In this document: positions 20,716 to 30,230 of the stretch, in pieces
Numbering within the stretch: the first letter of the stretch is position 1
Layout of the letters: each line of letters starts with the position of its first letter
Origin: Phycobacter azelaicus
GTDB taxonomy: Bacteria; Pseudomonadota; Alphaproteobacteria; Rhodobacterales; Rhodobacteraceae
Direction: 5' to 3'
Length of the DNA stretch: 64,000 nt
Assembly (NCBI RefSeq): GCF_014884385.1
Contig: NZ_WKFH01000003.1
Span: 868,001 to 932,000 of the forward strand
Made by a program: the position numbers and the translations under genes
The notes under the pieces: generated by a model
The model's input: the letters and a program-made list of their open reading frames with translations, nothing else
What the model was told of the DNA's origin: nothing
Databases searched by the model: none

Positions 20716-22314
20716 TCAGTTCACGTCGAACTCAAGCGGTTTGATCTGGTTGAACAGACCGGTTTCCGCCAGCTTGGCGCGGGCTTCGGCAGGGACCAGA
20801 CCGTCCACATACAAGAGCGCGATTGCCTCACCGCCCGCAACGGCGCGGCCAAGGGTAAAGTTGGCGATGTTGACGCCGTGATCGCCCATGGTCTTGCCCA
20901 GGGTGCCGATGATGCCCGGCACGTCATTGTTTGTGGTGTAGAGCATGTGCTCGCCCACTTCAGCGTCGATGTTGATGCCCTTGATCTGGATGAAACGCGG
21001 CTTGCCGTCCGAGAACACGGTACCCGCGATGGAGCGTTCGCGCGTCGGGGTCGCCACGGTCACCTTCACGTAGCCCTCAAAGGCGCCGGACTGCGCCTGA
21101 TTGGTGGTCGAAACCTTGATGCCGCGCTCCTTGGCGATCATCGGGGCCGAGACCATGTTCACATCCGGGTTGATCGACTTCATGATCCCCGCGATCAGCG
21201 AGCAGTTCAGCGCCTCGAGGTTCATTTCGGCCGCGCAGCCATCATAGAGGATGTTGATCGCCTTGATCGGCTCATCATCGGTCATCTGGCCAATGAAGGC
21301 GCCCAGATGCTCGGACAGTTTGATCCAGGGGCCCATGACCTTGGCTTCCTCGGCGGTCACCGACGGCATGTTCAGCGCGTTCTCGACAGCGCCGGTCAGC
21401 AGGTAGTTGGCCATCTGCTCGGCCACCTGCAGGGCAACGTTTTCCTGCGCTTCAGTGGTGGCGGCGCCCAGATGCGGGGTGCAGACCACGTTGGGCAGGC
21501 CAAAGAGCGCATTTTCCTTGGCGGGCTCTTCCTTGAACACGTCAAAGGCCGCACCGGCGACATGGCCGGATTTCAACAGTTCGGCCAGTGCCTCTTCATC
21601 GACCAGACCACCGCGGGCACAGTTGATGATGCGCACGCCCTTCTTGGTTTTGGCGAGGTTTTCTGCCGACAGGATGTTCTTGGTCTGATCGGTCAGCGGC
21701 ACGTGCAGGGTGATGAAGTCGGCGCGGGACAGAAGCTCGTCCAGCTCGACCTTTTCAACGCCCATCTTGTCGGCCTTTTCTTGACCCAGGAAGGGGTCAT
21801 AGGCCACGACCTTCATCTTCAGGCCACGGGCACGGTCGCAGACAATGCCGCCAATGTTACCCGCGCCGATAACGCCAAGGGTCTTGCCGGTCAGCTCAAC
21901 GCCCATGAACTTGGATTTTTCCCACTTGCCCGCATGGGTCGAGGCAGAGGCCTCGGGGATCTGACGAGCAACGGCGAACATCATCGCGATGGCGTGTTCT
22001 GCGGTAGTGATCATGTTGCCAAAAGGCGTGTTCATCACGATCACGCCTTTTTTTGACGCGGCTTCCTTGTCGATGTTGTCGGTGCCGATGCCAGCGCGAC
22101 CGATCACCTTGAGGTTGGTCGCGTTCTCTAGGATCTTTTCGGTGACCTTGGTGGCAGAGCGGATGGCAAGACCGTCGTAGTTGCCAATCACCTCGGCCAG
22201 CTTGTCCTTGTCCTTGCCAAGGTCAGGCTGGAAGTCGACGTCGATGCCACGATCACGAAAGATCTGAACGGCGGCTTCGGAGAGTTTGTCTGAAATCAGT
22301 ACTTTGGGGGCCAT
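20716..22314 (-). CDS. serA: D-3-phosphoglycerate dehydrogenase
   Basis: 532 aa, the long form: catalytic and NAD domains (~1-315), an intervening ASB domain, and a C-terminal ACT domain (~455-532) that usually mediates serine feedback. NAD loop GVIGAGNIGGIVCDRA; catalytic Arg in NCARGGLVDEEAL, Glu, and His in CTPHLGAATTEAQ. It catalyses the first step of serine synthesis. It lies 95 bases downstream of serC on the same strand, with a hairpin between them. Confidence 0.97.
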   Translation of the reverse strand: MAPKVLISDKLSEAAVQIFRDRGIDVDFQPDLGKDKDKLAEVIGNYDGLAIRSATKVTEKILENATNLKVIGRAGIGTDNIDKEAASKKGVIVMNTPFGNMITTAEHAIAMMFAVARQIPEASASTHAGKWEKSKFMGVELTGKTLGVIGAGNIGGIVCDRARGLKMKVVAYDPFLGQEKADKMGVEKVELDELLSRADFITLHVPLTDQTKNILSAENLAKTKKGVRIINCARGGLVDEEALAELLKSGHVAGAAFDVFKEEPAKENALFGLPNVVCTPHLGAATTEAQENVALQVAEQMANYLLTGAVENALNMPSVTAEEAKVMGPWIKLSEHLGAFIGQMTDDEPIKAINILYDGCAAEMNLEALNCSLIAGIMKSINPDVNMVSAPMIAKERGIKVSTTNQAQSGAFEGYVKVTVATPTRERSIAGTVFSDGKPRFIQIKGINIDAEVGEHMLYTTNNDVPGIIGTLGKTMGDHGVNIANFTLGRAVAGGEAIALLYVDGLVPAEARAKLAETGLFNQIKPLEFDVN

Positions 22315-22373
22315 GTCTGGTGGTCCTTTGTGCGGGGGCCTTCGGAAAGGCCATCATTTTTGAAAGGGGAAGG

Positions 22374-22395
22374 CGCCCGGCAATCACGCCGGGCG
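22374..22395 (-). other. Intercistronic stem-loop between serC and serA
   Basis: CGCCCGGC, six-base loop, GCCGGGCG: a perfect 8-bp stem 15 bases after the serC stop, with only short pyrimidine runs after it. A second weaker hairpin (GGCCTTTCC...GGCC) lies closer to serA. It probably processes or attenuates the serC-serA message. Confidence 0.5.
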
Positions 22396-22409
22396 GGGTC
22401 ACGTCTCAA

Positions 22410-23555
22410 TCAACCTTGCGCGGCGATCTCGGCTTCAAAGGCCCACGCGAGCCACGGCAACATTGCTTCGATGTCCGAGGTCTCGACCGTACCGCCGCAC
22501 CAGATCCGCAGACCGGCAGGTGCATCGCGATAGGCACCGATATCAAGCGCGATGTTCTCTGCCTCAAGACGCTGGGCCACGGCCTTGGCAAAGGCTGCTC
22601 CGTCCTTGATGCGCGCGTCCGTGAACTTCAGGCAAACCGAGGTGTTAGACCGCGTCGCCGCATCCACCGCCAAGTTGGCAATCCAGTCGTTGGCATCGCA
22701 GAAATCAAATACTGCCTGGGCGTTGGCGTTGGCGCGGGCCTGCAAACCTTCAAGGCCCCCTACCGAGCGCGCCCAGTCCAACGCGAACAGATAGTCCTCA
22801 ACCGCCAGCATGGACGGCGTGTTGATGGTCGCACCCGAGAAGATGCCGTCGATCAGCTTGCCGCCCTTGGTCAGACGGAAGATCTTGGGCAGCGGCCACG
22901 CGGGGGTGTAGCTTTCCAGACGCTCCACCGCGCGCGGCGAGAGGATCAGCATGCCGTGAGCCGCTTCACCGCCCAGCACTTTTTGCCAGGAGAAGGTGGT
23001 CACATCCAGCTTGTCCCAGGGCAGATCCTGCGCGAAGGCCGCCGAGGTGGCATCGCAGAGGGTCAGACCTTCGCGGTCTGCCGGGATCCAATCGCCATTC
23101 GGGACGCGTACGCCCGAGGTGGTTCCGTTCCAAGTGAAGACAACGTCATTGTTGAAATCGACCGAAGCCAGATCAACGATCTCGCCGTATTCAGCCGTCT
23201 TGGAAACGGCATCCAGTTTTAGCTGCTTTACGACATCGGTGACCCAGCCCGCGCCAAAGCTTTCCCAAGCCAGCATCTCAACGCCGCGGGCGCCCAGAAG
23301 GCTCCACATGGCCATTTCCATGGCACCGGTGTCCGATGCGGGCACGATGCCGATCTTGTAGTCAGCGGGGATCCCCAGAACCTCGCGGGTGCCTTCGATG
23401 GCGGCCTTCAGCTTGTCCTTACCGACAGCGGCGCGGTGCGAGCGGCCCAGAGGCGCGTCTGCGAGTTTGGTCAGATCGAATGTGGGGGGTTTGGCGCAGG
23501 GGCCAGAGGAAAAACGCGGATTGGCCGGCCGCGTAGCCGGTTGCTGGTTAGCCAT
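22410..23555 (-). CDS. serC: Phosphoserine aminotransferase
   Basis: 381 aa PLP enzyme making phosphoserine from 3-phosphohydroxypyruvate. It begins with [13 protein letters not shown], typical of the alphaproteobacterial form. The PLP Lys is in [15 protein letters not shown], and GRSHRA near residue 40 binds substrate phosphate. It heads the serC-serA operon. A structured leader lies directly upstream and probably regulates it. serB lies 1.4 kb away on the other strand. Confidence 0.96.
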   Translation of the reverse strand: MANQQPATRPANPRFSSGPCAKPPTFDLTKLADAPLGRSHRAAVGKDKLKAAIEGTREVLGIPADYKIGIVPASDTGAMEMAMWSLLGARGVEMLAWESFGAGWVTDVVKQLKLDAVSKTAEYGEIVDLASVDFNNDVVFTWNGTTSGVRVPNGDWIPADREGLTLCDATSAAFAQDLPWDKLDVTTFSWQKVLGGEAAHGMLILSPRAVERLESYTPAWPLPKIFRLTKGGKLIDGIFSGATINTPSMLAVEDYLFALDWARSVGGLEGLQARANANAQAVFDFCDANDWIANLAVDAATRSNTSVCLKFTDARIKDGAAFAKAVAQRLEAENIALDIGAYRDAPAGLRIWCGGTVETSDIEAMLPWLAWAFEAEIAAQG

Positions 23556-23620
23556 CTATGCTATCCTTCCAGATAAATGCCCCTCGTTGGGGAGGGGTGT
23601 CCCACCAACGGAGCTAAGGC
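23556..23620 (-). ncRNA. Candidate serC leader RNA element
   Basis: The minus-strand sequence immediately before serC can fold into two short hairpins. One uses CGTTGG...CCAACG and one CCCCTC...GAGGGG; they overlap and could be alternatives. AAGGAT then lies before the ATG. A conserved serC-associated RNA motif is known upstream of serC in alphaproteobacteria, and location and compact shape match. I matched it from memory of the motif, not by covariance search. Confidence 0.45.
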
Positions 23621-23803
23621 CTGCCATCGCGTCGCGCAATATGAAAAGCGACAGATTGCGGCGATCTGGCGCGCAATTGCGACCTGTCCTGACGCCTTTC
23701 GGAAACTTCGTGAATAGAATCTTGCTGAACCGGCTGTTTCATTGCAGCCATGGGAGCAATGCTGTTGTCTGTTTCAGGACAAGAATCGAATCGGATAATT
23801 CAG

Positions 23804-24844
23804 ATGAGCAGACTGGCCCTCGTCACCTATTCCCTGGCCCTGTTGCTGATGGTGGGCTGGTTGTTGACCGCCGGACAGACTATCCTCCTGCCGATCCTCA
23901 TCGCCATTATAGCAGTCTATATTTTGACCACCGCCGCTGAGGTACTGGAACGAGTGCCCATTGTTGGCAGCCTTCCCCGCACCATCCGGCGCCTTCTGGT
24001 TCTTCTGGGAATCCTTGCCACTTTCATGGTGCTGGCCTCTTTCATTACGGCGAGCGCCACCGCGATTTCGGCGGCCCTGCCGCAATATGCGGCGAACCTG
24101 GACAAACTTCAGCATGAGTTGTTGACCTATCTTGGCGTGGATGAGGTTCCGAGCTGGGCCAACATTGGTGAGAGCCTGCTAGACCTCATTGACGCAACCA
24201 CTCTGATGCCCGCCATGCTCGCCACCATCAGCAATGGCGGCACCCTGATCGTGGGCGCCGCGCTCTACGCGGTTTTTATCCTGACCGAGCTGGACCGGCT
24301 GCCGGAAAAGACCCTAAAAGCCATGAATGATCCCGAAGACGCTGCGCGCACCCTGGAGCTGGCGCGCAAGATCAACGACAAGATCGGCGGGTATCTTGCA
24401 GCCAAGACACTGGTGAACGTGGTCTTGGGCCTCATCTCCTATGCCATCCTGCTGATGCTGGGGATCGCACATCCGGCCTTCTGGGCGATCCTGATCGGAC
24501 TGCTTAATTACATTCCTTACATCGGCTCGATCATAGCGGTGTTCTTTCCGGTCACCATCAGCCTGATCCAGTTCGGATCTTTTGGCCATGCGGCGCTGGC
24601 GCTGATAACGCTGATGACTCCGCAGATGATCATCGCCTACTACATTGAGCCAAAGTATCTCGGCCAATCTGTCAACCTCAGCCCCTTTTCGGTGCTTCTG
24701 GCCCTTGCACTCTGGACCGAGCTTTGGGGAATGACCGGCGCGATCCTGGCCGTGCCCCTCACCGCCATGGTCATGATTATCCTCGCAGAGATTCCCAACA
24801 CGCGCTGGCTGGCGGTCATGATGTCGGAAAACGGTCAGATCTGA
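23804..24844 (+). CDS. AI-2E family transporter (PerM/TqsA-like)
   Basis: 346 aa from MSRLALVTYSLALLL; an ATG at 23750 would add 18 polar residues and neither start has a good Shine-Dalgarno. There are seven to eight hydrophobic segments with the family's long soluble loop. The C-terminal block LLNYIPYIGSIIAVFFPV and PKYLGQSVNLSPFSVLLAL are characteristic of AI-2E/PerM proteins. Members have been linked to autoinducer-2 export or Na+/H+ antiport; the substrate here is unknown. It lies between the serC promoter and serB. Confidence 0.87.
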   Translation: MSRLALVTYSLALLLMVGWLLTAGQTILLPILIAIIAVYILTTAAEVLERVPIVGSLPRTIRRLLVLLGILATFMVLASFITASATAISAALPQYAANLDKLQHELLTYLGVDEVPSWANIGESLLDLIDATTLMPAMLATISNGGTLIVGAALYAVFILTELDRLPEKTLKAMNDPEDAARTLELARKINDKIGGYLAAKTLVNVVLGLISYAILLMLGIAHPAFWAILIGLLNYIPYIGSIIAVFFPVTISLIQFGSFGHAALALITLMTPQMIIAYYIEPKYLGQSVNLSPFSVLLALALWTELWGMTGAILAVPLTAMVMIILAEIPNTRWLAVMMSENGQI

Positions 24845-24948
24845 ATGTATCGGTTTTAAGATGACAGCTACAGCGGGGACTGGTCCCTTTGCCGCCATGC
24901 CGCTATGAGAGGCGACGAACTCGCCCTCTCGCATCTTGGAGCCTGCCC

Positions 24949-25824
24949 ATGCACACCGTCACCCTGCTTTGCAATCCTGCGGCACGCTGCCTTGAGTCGG
25001 CGCTGGTCGAGTCCCTGCGCAATGCATGGGGCGGCGGCGAAGCCCGCTGGCTGTCCCCCGATGTTGCGGCAGAGTTCTCGATTGAAGCAGTGCCTGACAA
25101 CCAGTGGACGGTCTGGGAAGATCTGCAAGAAATTTCAGTCGATCTGGTGATCCAACCCTGCGAAGCTCGCCAAAAGAAAATGCTTCTTGCGGATATGGAC
25201 TCGACCATGATCCAGCAGGAATGCATTGATGAGCTGGCCGAGGTCGCAGGTGTTGGCGAGCGCGTCAAGGACATCACAGCCCGCGCCATGAACGGCGAGT
25301 TGGACTTTGAAGGCGCCCTCACCGAACGCGTGGCTCTTCTTAAAGGCCTGCCGGAAAGCATGATCACAGAGGTGCTGAACACCCGCATCTCCTTGATGCC
25401 AGGCGGCAAGCAATTGGTCGCGACGATGAAGGCAAACGGCGCCTATGCGGCGCTGGTCTCTGGGGGCTTCACCGCCTTCACCGCCAAGGTCGCCGCCGAA
25501 CTGGGTTTTGATGAGAACCGCGCCAACACGCTACTGACGACAGGGAAATCGCTGAGCGGAGACGTGGCCCGCCCAATTCTGGGGCGCGAGGCAAAAGTCA
25601 ACGCGCTGGAGGAGATCACCGCACAGCTGGGCATTTCCGAAGCTGATGTGATCGCCGTCGGCGATGGAGCGAACGACCTTGGCATGCTCAAGCGTGCGGG
25701 CGCAGGCGTTGCTCTTCACGCCAAGCCGTCGGTCGCTGCCCAGTGCGACATCCGCATCAACCACGGCGATCTGACCGCGCTGCTCTATATTCAGGGCTAT
25801 GCCCAGGACGACTTCAAAGGCTAA
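24949..25824 (+). CDS. serB: Phosphoserine phosphatase
   Basis: 291 aa HAD-superfamily enzyme for the last step of serine synthesis. The start MHTVTLLCNPAARCLE has GGAG upstream; the longer frame adds 20 unlikely residues. HAD motif I is LLADMDSTM (nucleophile Asp), then the SerB-specific Glu-rich IQQECIDELAE, motif II LVSGGFT, and motif III VGDGANDLGML. An N-terminal ~80-residue ACT-like region precedes the HAD domain. It is not in the serC-serA operon, but all three pathway genes fall within 5.1 kb. Confidence 0.96.
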   Translation: MHTVTLLCNPAARCLESALVESLRNAWGGGEARWLSPDVAAEFSIEAVPDNQWTVWEDLQEISVDLVIQPCEARQKKMLLADMDSTMIQQECIDELAEVAGVGERVKDITARAMNGELDFEGALTERVALLKGLPESMITEVLNTRISLMPGGKQLVATMKANGAYAALVSGGFTAFTAKVAAELGFDENRANTLLTTGKSLSGDVARPILGREAKVNALEEITAQLGISEADVIAVGDGANDLGMLKRAGAGVALHAKPSVAAQCDIRINHGDLTALLYIQGYAQDDFKG

Positions 25825-25829
25825 CCTCA

Positions 25830-26606
25830 GTGCCAGAATTCCTGCTCGTGGCAGAGGTTGCCCCGGACATACTGCTGCTCCTGATGGCTGCGGGATTTGT
25901 CGCCGGTTTCATTGATGCCATCGCGGGCGGCGGCGGGCTGATTACCGTGCCCGTGCTGCTCATTGCGGGCGCCAATCCGGTGACCGCCCTTGCGACCAAC
26001 AAGATTCAAGGACTGTTCGGTGCCGCCACAGCAGCGCTGTCCTATGCACGCGGCGGCCATGTGGACCTGCGCAGCCAGTGGGGATCTGCGCTGATCGCCT
26101 TTGGCGCCTCTATCATGGGCGCTTTGCTGGTCTCGATCCTGCCGGTCGAATGGATCCGAATGATCCTGCCGGTTTTGCTCATCGGCATTGCACTGTTTTT
26201 TGCTTTCAAGAAGGGGCTTGGAGATCTGGACCGCGCGCGTCGCCTGTCTCCGGCACTCTTTGCGGGCACCATGGTGCCGCTCTGTGCTGCATACGACGGG
26301 CTTCTGGGACCGGGCGCCGGAAGTTTCTACATGCTCGCCTTCGTTTCACTGGCCGGATACGGAATCCTCAAGGCCACCGCCCATACAAAACTGCTGAACC
26401 TCGCCTCCAACGCAGGTGCACTGGCCGCCTTTGCCTTCGTCGCAACGCCATGGTGGATCACGGGACTCGCCATGGGTGCGGCACAGATAGCAGGAGCCAG
26501 ACTGGGCGCCATAATGGCGCAAAAAATCGGCGCCCGCCTGATCAAGCCGCTGTTGGTCCTTACTTCTGTCGCGCTGGCTGCAAAGCTCATTTTCGACATG
26601 GTGTAG
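25830..26606 (+). CDS. TSUP (TauE/SafE) family membrane exporter
   Basis: 258 aa from a GTG start five bases after the serB stop, with AAAGG upstream; longer starts overlap serB. About eight hydrophobic segments. The signatures GFIDAIAGGGGLITVPVLL (~25-43) and NPVTALATNKIQG are typical of TauE/SafE/YfcA proteins, proposed exporters of sulfite, sulfoacetate or related anions. Probably co-transcribed with serB. No sulfonate genes are nearby, so the substrate is open. Confidence 0.88.
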   Translation: MPEFLLVAEVAPDILLLLMAAGFVAGFIDAIAGGGGLITVPVLLIAGANPVTALATNKIQGLFGAATAALSYARGGHVDLRSQWGSALIAFGASIMGALLVSILPVEWIRMILPVLLIGIALFFAFKKGLGDLDRARRLSPALFAGTMVPLCAAYDGLLGPGAGSFYMLAFVSLAGYGILKATAHTKLLNLASNAGALAAFAFVATPWWITGLAMGAAQIAGARLGAIMAQKIGARLIKPLLVLTSVALAAKLIFDMV

Positions 26607-26715
26607 CAACCGCTGAGACGCAGGGAGCGGCCTCCCGCGCCTGCGGGTGCTACCGGTCCTGTAAGCCGTCACCCCCTCACGCCGAGCGTGAGCACCCTGT
26701 TTGCGCGTTGACGCT

Positions 26716-27714
26716 TCAGAAACTGAGTTCTGCAGATGGCCGGATTGCACCGCAGTCAATGTTACGGCGGTTCAAGAGCGGTGCGTTCATGTATTTGCGG
26801 GTCTCGGGATGGTCCGCTTCCAATACGCCAAGACCGACAAGAATGGTTGCGATGGCGCATTCGCTTGCGCGGGTTGCACCATCCACGATCTTGAGCGCGA
26901 CGCCCAGCTGCTGTTCGGGCAGGATCGCCACAAACACCGCCTCGGCGCCGGTCTTGATTGCAACGCGCCCGCCCATGGCGCGCATCAGGTTCGTACAGGC
27001 GCGTGTTTCGCCAGCAACCAGCTCAGGGTGCTTGGCCATCGCCGCGACCAGATGCGCGGCGCCCTCCGAGGCTCGATCGGAGCGGGTATGCGCAGAGGCA
27101 AACCACCCCATCGCCCGCGCCAGCCCATGCACAGAGGTGGCGAAGTTCGGCGCCGAGCAACCGTCAATGCCATGGCCGGGACTGTCCATCCCCGTTACCT
27201 CTTCGAAAGCCGCAAGACAGGCTTGCTGCACGGGATGATCCATTTCGACATATTCCGGCCCTGTTCCCAGATGCTGACTGAGCGTCAGGAAACCCGCATG
27301 CTTACCCGAACAGTTGTTATGCACCTGACACGGAGACTGATCCGTCTTGATCAGCTCGTTCCGGGCCGGGATATCGGCAGGCTCCTGCGGGCCACAGCGG
27401 AAATCGCTGTCCGACAGTCCAAGTTGAGCAAGCCAGGCATTGACCCGATCCGTATGAATATGCGCGCCGTTGTGCGATGCGCAGGCAAGCGCCAGCTGCT
27501 CGGACGTCAGCCCATATTTGGCAGCCGCACCCGAACTCATCAGCGGCAACGCCTGGATCATCTTTGCTGAACTGCGCGGATAGATCACCGCATCCGGATC
27601 TCCCCAGCTACGCACGATCTGGCCACTCGCATCACAGACCACCGCGTGACCCAGATGCAGGCTTTCCAGCAGTGGTCCGCGCCAGACTTCGGCCATGGGA
27701 ACGGGATTTGTCAT
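26716..27714 (-). CDS. L-asparaginase II, Rhizobium-type
   Basis: 332 aa, pfam06089-like asparaginase that hydrolyses asparagine to aspartate and ammonia. It is unrelated to the classical EcAII fold and similar to Rhizobium etli ReAV. Visible residues: the Ser-x-x-Lys pair in YPRSSAKMIQ (~48-51), CASHNGAH, the zinc/catalytic Cys-Lys in NNCSGKHAGF (~135-138), and GIDGCSAPNF. The start MTNPVPMAEVW has GAGG about 10 bases upstream. It is divergent from an IalB-like gene. Confidence 0.9.
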   Translation of the reverse strand: MTNPVPMAEVWRGPLLESLHLGHAVVCDASGQIVRSWGDPDAVIYPRSSAKMIQALPLMSSGAAAKYGLTSEQLALACASHNGAHIHTDRVNAWLAQLGLSDSDFRCGPQEPADIPARNELIKTDQSPCQVHNNCSGKHAGFLTLSQHLGTGPEYVEMDHPVQQACLAAFEEVTGMDSPGHGIDGCSAPNFATSVHGLARAMGWFASAHTRSDRASEGAAHLVAAMAKHPELVAGETRACTNLMRAMGGRVAIKTGAEAVFVAILPEQQLGVALKIVDGATRASECAIATILVGLGVLEADHPETRKYMNAPLLNRRNIDCGAIRPSAELSF

Positions 27715-27895
27715 GATATAAGCCTCGGTTCTTGGCGAATTCCTGCCAAAACGCACTTTCGCCCGTGGTGCTTGTTACGTTACTGTGCTTGTGTATGGCA
27801 AGCGGGGGAATGCGGGCAAAGACGGCGGTTTAACGCTGCCAGACCCAAAGCTGCCCCCGGAAATTGAGGTTATGACAGTCTTGGAGTCGGGACAA

Positions 27896-28429
27896 ATGGC
27901 ATCGAAACTCGTCCGCTTGGCCGCGGGCCTGTGTATGGCCGCAATGGCCACCACCACGCAAGCACAGCAGGCAACGACAGACAACCGCGTTGGCGCAAAC
28001 GTGGATTGGAGCGTCTTCCAGGCCGACAACCCCAAGGAATGCTGGGGCGTTTCTGCCCCGAAGGAAACGGTCAACACACGCGATGGCCGCGTCGTTGCAG
28101 TGCGTCGCAGTGACATCCAGCTTTTCGTCCTGTTCCGCCCCGATGACAGCGACAAGGGTCAGGTCAGCTTTACCGGCGGCTATCCTTTTGCACCGGGATC
28201 CACTGTGAACATGGTCATTGGCGACTCTGAGTTCGAACTCTTCACCGAGGGCGAATGGGCTTGGCCCGCAACGCCTGCGGATGACGCCAAGATCATCACC
28301 GCGATGAAACGGGGCGCCGATGCCGTGCTGACTGCGCGCTCGGCCCGAGGCACCCAGACCAAGGATCGCTTCTCGCTGTTGGGCTTCACCGCCGCATTCG
28401 AGGACGCCGAAAAGCGCTGCACGCAGTAA
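27896..28429 (+). CDS. Invasion-associated locus B (IalB) family periplasmic protein
   Basis: 177 aa with a signal peptide (MASKLVRLAAGLCMAAMATTTQA, cleavage after AQA). An ATG eight codons upstream is an alternative start. The mature part has the IalB pattern DWSVFQADNPKECWGVSAPK and a late Cys near the C-terminus that could pair with the first. The name comes from Bartonella; in marine alphaproteobacteria the role is unknown and need not involve invasion. A strong terminator follows. Confidence 0.8.
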   Translation: MASKLVRLAAGLCMAAMATTTQAQQATTDNRVGANVDWSVFQADNPKECWGVSAPKETVNTRDGRVVAVRRSDIQLFVLFRPDDSDKGQVSFTGGYPFAPGSTVNMVIGDSEFELFTEGEWAWPATPADDAKIITAMKRGADAVLTARSARGTQTKDRFSLLGFTAAFEDAEKRCTQ

Positions 28430-28458
28430 GTCGGACAGCCCAATCAGGCGATAGAATC

Positions 28459-28493
28459 GGCCCCGCCTTCATAAGGTATCGGGGCCTTCTTTT
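28459..28493 (+). terminator. Rho-independent terminator of the IalB-like gene
   Basis: GGCCCCG/CGGGGCC stem (28459-28465, 28480-28486) with an inner CCTT/AAGG pairing, followed by TTCTTTT. Confidence 0.85.
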
Positions 28494-28598
28494 CGCGGCA
28501 CGCACGCTCTAACGCAACAGATCTCACAGGAAATCTTTTGATCTTTGGGCAAACTCCTATATAGAGCCGCATCCAGCCCATAAACCTTGAGTCGCCCA

Positions 28599-29783
28599 AT
28601 GTCCGCCAATGCGCCGATCACCCAAGACGTTCTGACCCTGCCCCGCAAACTGCCCGAGGGCGGCAAGATCAACCTTGTGGGCCTCACCCGCGAGCAGATG
28701 CGCGCAGTACTCATCGAAAATGGCACGCCAGAAAAGCAGGCCAAGATGCGGGTCGGACAGATCTGGCAATGGATCTATCAATGGGGCAAACGCGACTTTG
28801 CCGAGATGACAAATCTCGCCAAGGCTTATCGCGCACAGCTGGCCGAACGCTTCGAGATCGCCATCCCCGAGGTGGTGAGCAAGCAGGTCTCAAACGACGG
28901 CACCCGCAAGTATCTGGTGCGCATTGCAGGCGGGCATGAGGTCGAGGTGGTCTACATCCCCGAAGAGGGGCGCGGCACGCTCTGTATCTCCAGCCAGGTA
29001 GGGTGCACCCTGACCTGCTCCTTCTGCCACACTGGCACCCAGAAACTGGTACGCAACCTGACAGCCGCCGAAATTGTCGGCCAGGTGATGATGGCGCGCG
29101 ACGATTTGGAGGAATGGCCGGTTCCGGGCGAACCCAAGGACGAGACCCGCCTTCTGTCCAATATCGTTCTGATGGGCATGGGCGAGCCGCTTTATAACTT
29201 TGACAACGTGCGCGATGCGATGAAAATCGCCATGGATCCCGAGGGGATTTCCCTCTCGCGCCGCCGCATCACCCTGTCCACGTCGGGCGTAGTGCCGGAA
29301 ATAGCCCGCACCGCCGAGGAAATCGGCTGTCTTCTGGCGGTATCCTTCCATGCTACCACGGACGAGGTGCGCAACAAACTGGTGCCGATCAACAAACGCT
29401 GGAACATTGAGGCGCTTCTTAACGCGCTGCGCGACTATCCGCGCCTGACCAACTCCGAACGTATCACCTTTGAATACGTGATGCTGAAGGACGTGAACGA
29501 CAGCGACGAAGATGCCCACCGGCTGGTGGAACTGATCAAGGGCATTCCGGCCAAGGTGAACCTCATTCCATTCAACGAATGGCCTGGCGCACCTTACAAA
29601 CGTTCGTCGAACAACCGCATCCACGCCTTTGCCAACATCATCTATCAGGCCGGCTATGCGTCGCCCATCCGTACGCCACGCGGCGAGGATATCCTGGCCG
29701 CCTGTGGTCAGCTCAAGTCCGCGACCGAGCGCGCCAGAAAGAACCGCAAGCAGATTGAAGCAGAGGCCGGACTATCGTCCTGA
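28599..29783 (+). CDS. rlmN: 23S rRNA (A2503-C2) / tRNA A37 dual-specificity methyltransferase RlmN
   Basis: 394 aa radical-SAM enzyme that methylates C2 of A2503 in 23S rRNA and A37 of some tRNAs. The [4Fe-4S] motif CTLTCSFC (~143) is clear, followed by [15 protein letters not shown]. The mechanistic second Cys near the C-terminus is in ILAACGQL. The start [11 protein letters not shown] was preferred over a TTG four codons earlier. It stands alone between the IalB terminator and a small hypothetical gene. Confidence 0.97.
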   Translation: MSANAPITQDVLTLPRKLPEGGKINLVGLTREQMRAVLIENGTPEKQAKMRVGQIWQWIYQWGKRDFAEMTNLAKAYRAQLAERFEIAIPEVVSKQVSNDGTRKYLVRIAGGHEVEVVYIPEEGRGTLCISSQVGCTLTCSFCHTGTQKLVRNLTAAEIVGQVMMARDDLEEWPVPGEPKDETRLLSNIVLMGMGEPLYNFDNVRDAMKIAMDPEGISLSRRRITLSTSGVVPEIARTAEEIGCLLAVSFHATTDEVRNKLVPINKRWNIEALLNALRDYPRLTNSERITFEYVMLKDVNDSDEDAHRLVELIKGIPAKVNLIPFNEWPGAPYKRSSNNRIHAFANIIYQAGYASPIRTPRGEDILAACGQLKSATERARKNRKQIEAEAGLSS

Positions 29784-29970
29784 TCATCTGACCGGACGCA
29801 CAGACACCCGGCTCCGGTCGCCGTACCCTGGTACCGACAATATTGGCGTGGCCGCTTTTCGCCATGATTGCGCATCGCTGCCGTAATCTTTCCCTTATTC
29901 GGGTGAAATTTTGCCATTCAGGCAGAACAGTTTCGAATCCAGAGACAATGAGGTCCAGAAAGGAATCGAA

Positions 29971-30189
29971 ATGCCAGACAGCATCGGCGAAGCGGCCAAC
30001 ATCAATGAGATCGAACCCGGGGTTCTGACCATGATCCGCGATGAGCGCGAAAAGGCACTCAGCCCGCGCGAATGGAAATTCCGCCTGCGCGGCTATGGCT
30101 ATGGCATCAAGACCGTCGAAGGGGAACAGGTCCTGACAAGACTGCCCAAGAACGTCCCCATTGGTGTGCTGCCGCCAGAGTTCTGCTGA
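29971..30189 (+). CDS. Conserved-looking small hypothetical protein (72 aa)
   Basis: The ATG at 29971 is preceded by AAAGGAA. The protein has an acidic N-terminus and a basic middle (REWKFRLRGYGYGIKTVEGEQVLTRLPK), ending VPIGVLPPEFC. No domain, signal peptide or membrane span was recognised. Good ribosome-binding site and GC-biased codons support it as a real gene. The 187 bases before it hold no clear feature. It converges on the LOG-family gene. Confidence 0.6.
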   Translation: MPDSIGEAANINEIEPGVLTMIRDEREKALSPREWKFRLRGYGYGIKTVEGEQVLTRLPKNVPIGVLPPEFC

Positions 30190-30230
30190 AAACGGTCGGC
30201 CCACTTCAAGGTCGAGCGATCTGGCGAGGT

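Noticed and set aside
26607..26715. Repeat-like GC-rich gap with TCACGC/GCGTGA inverted repeat
   Set aside because: Short 6-bp arms between convergent genes; probably an ordinary weak terminator and not distinct enough to list.
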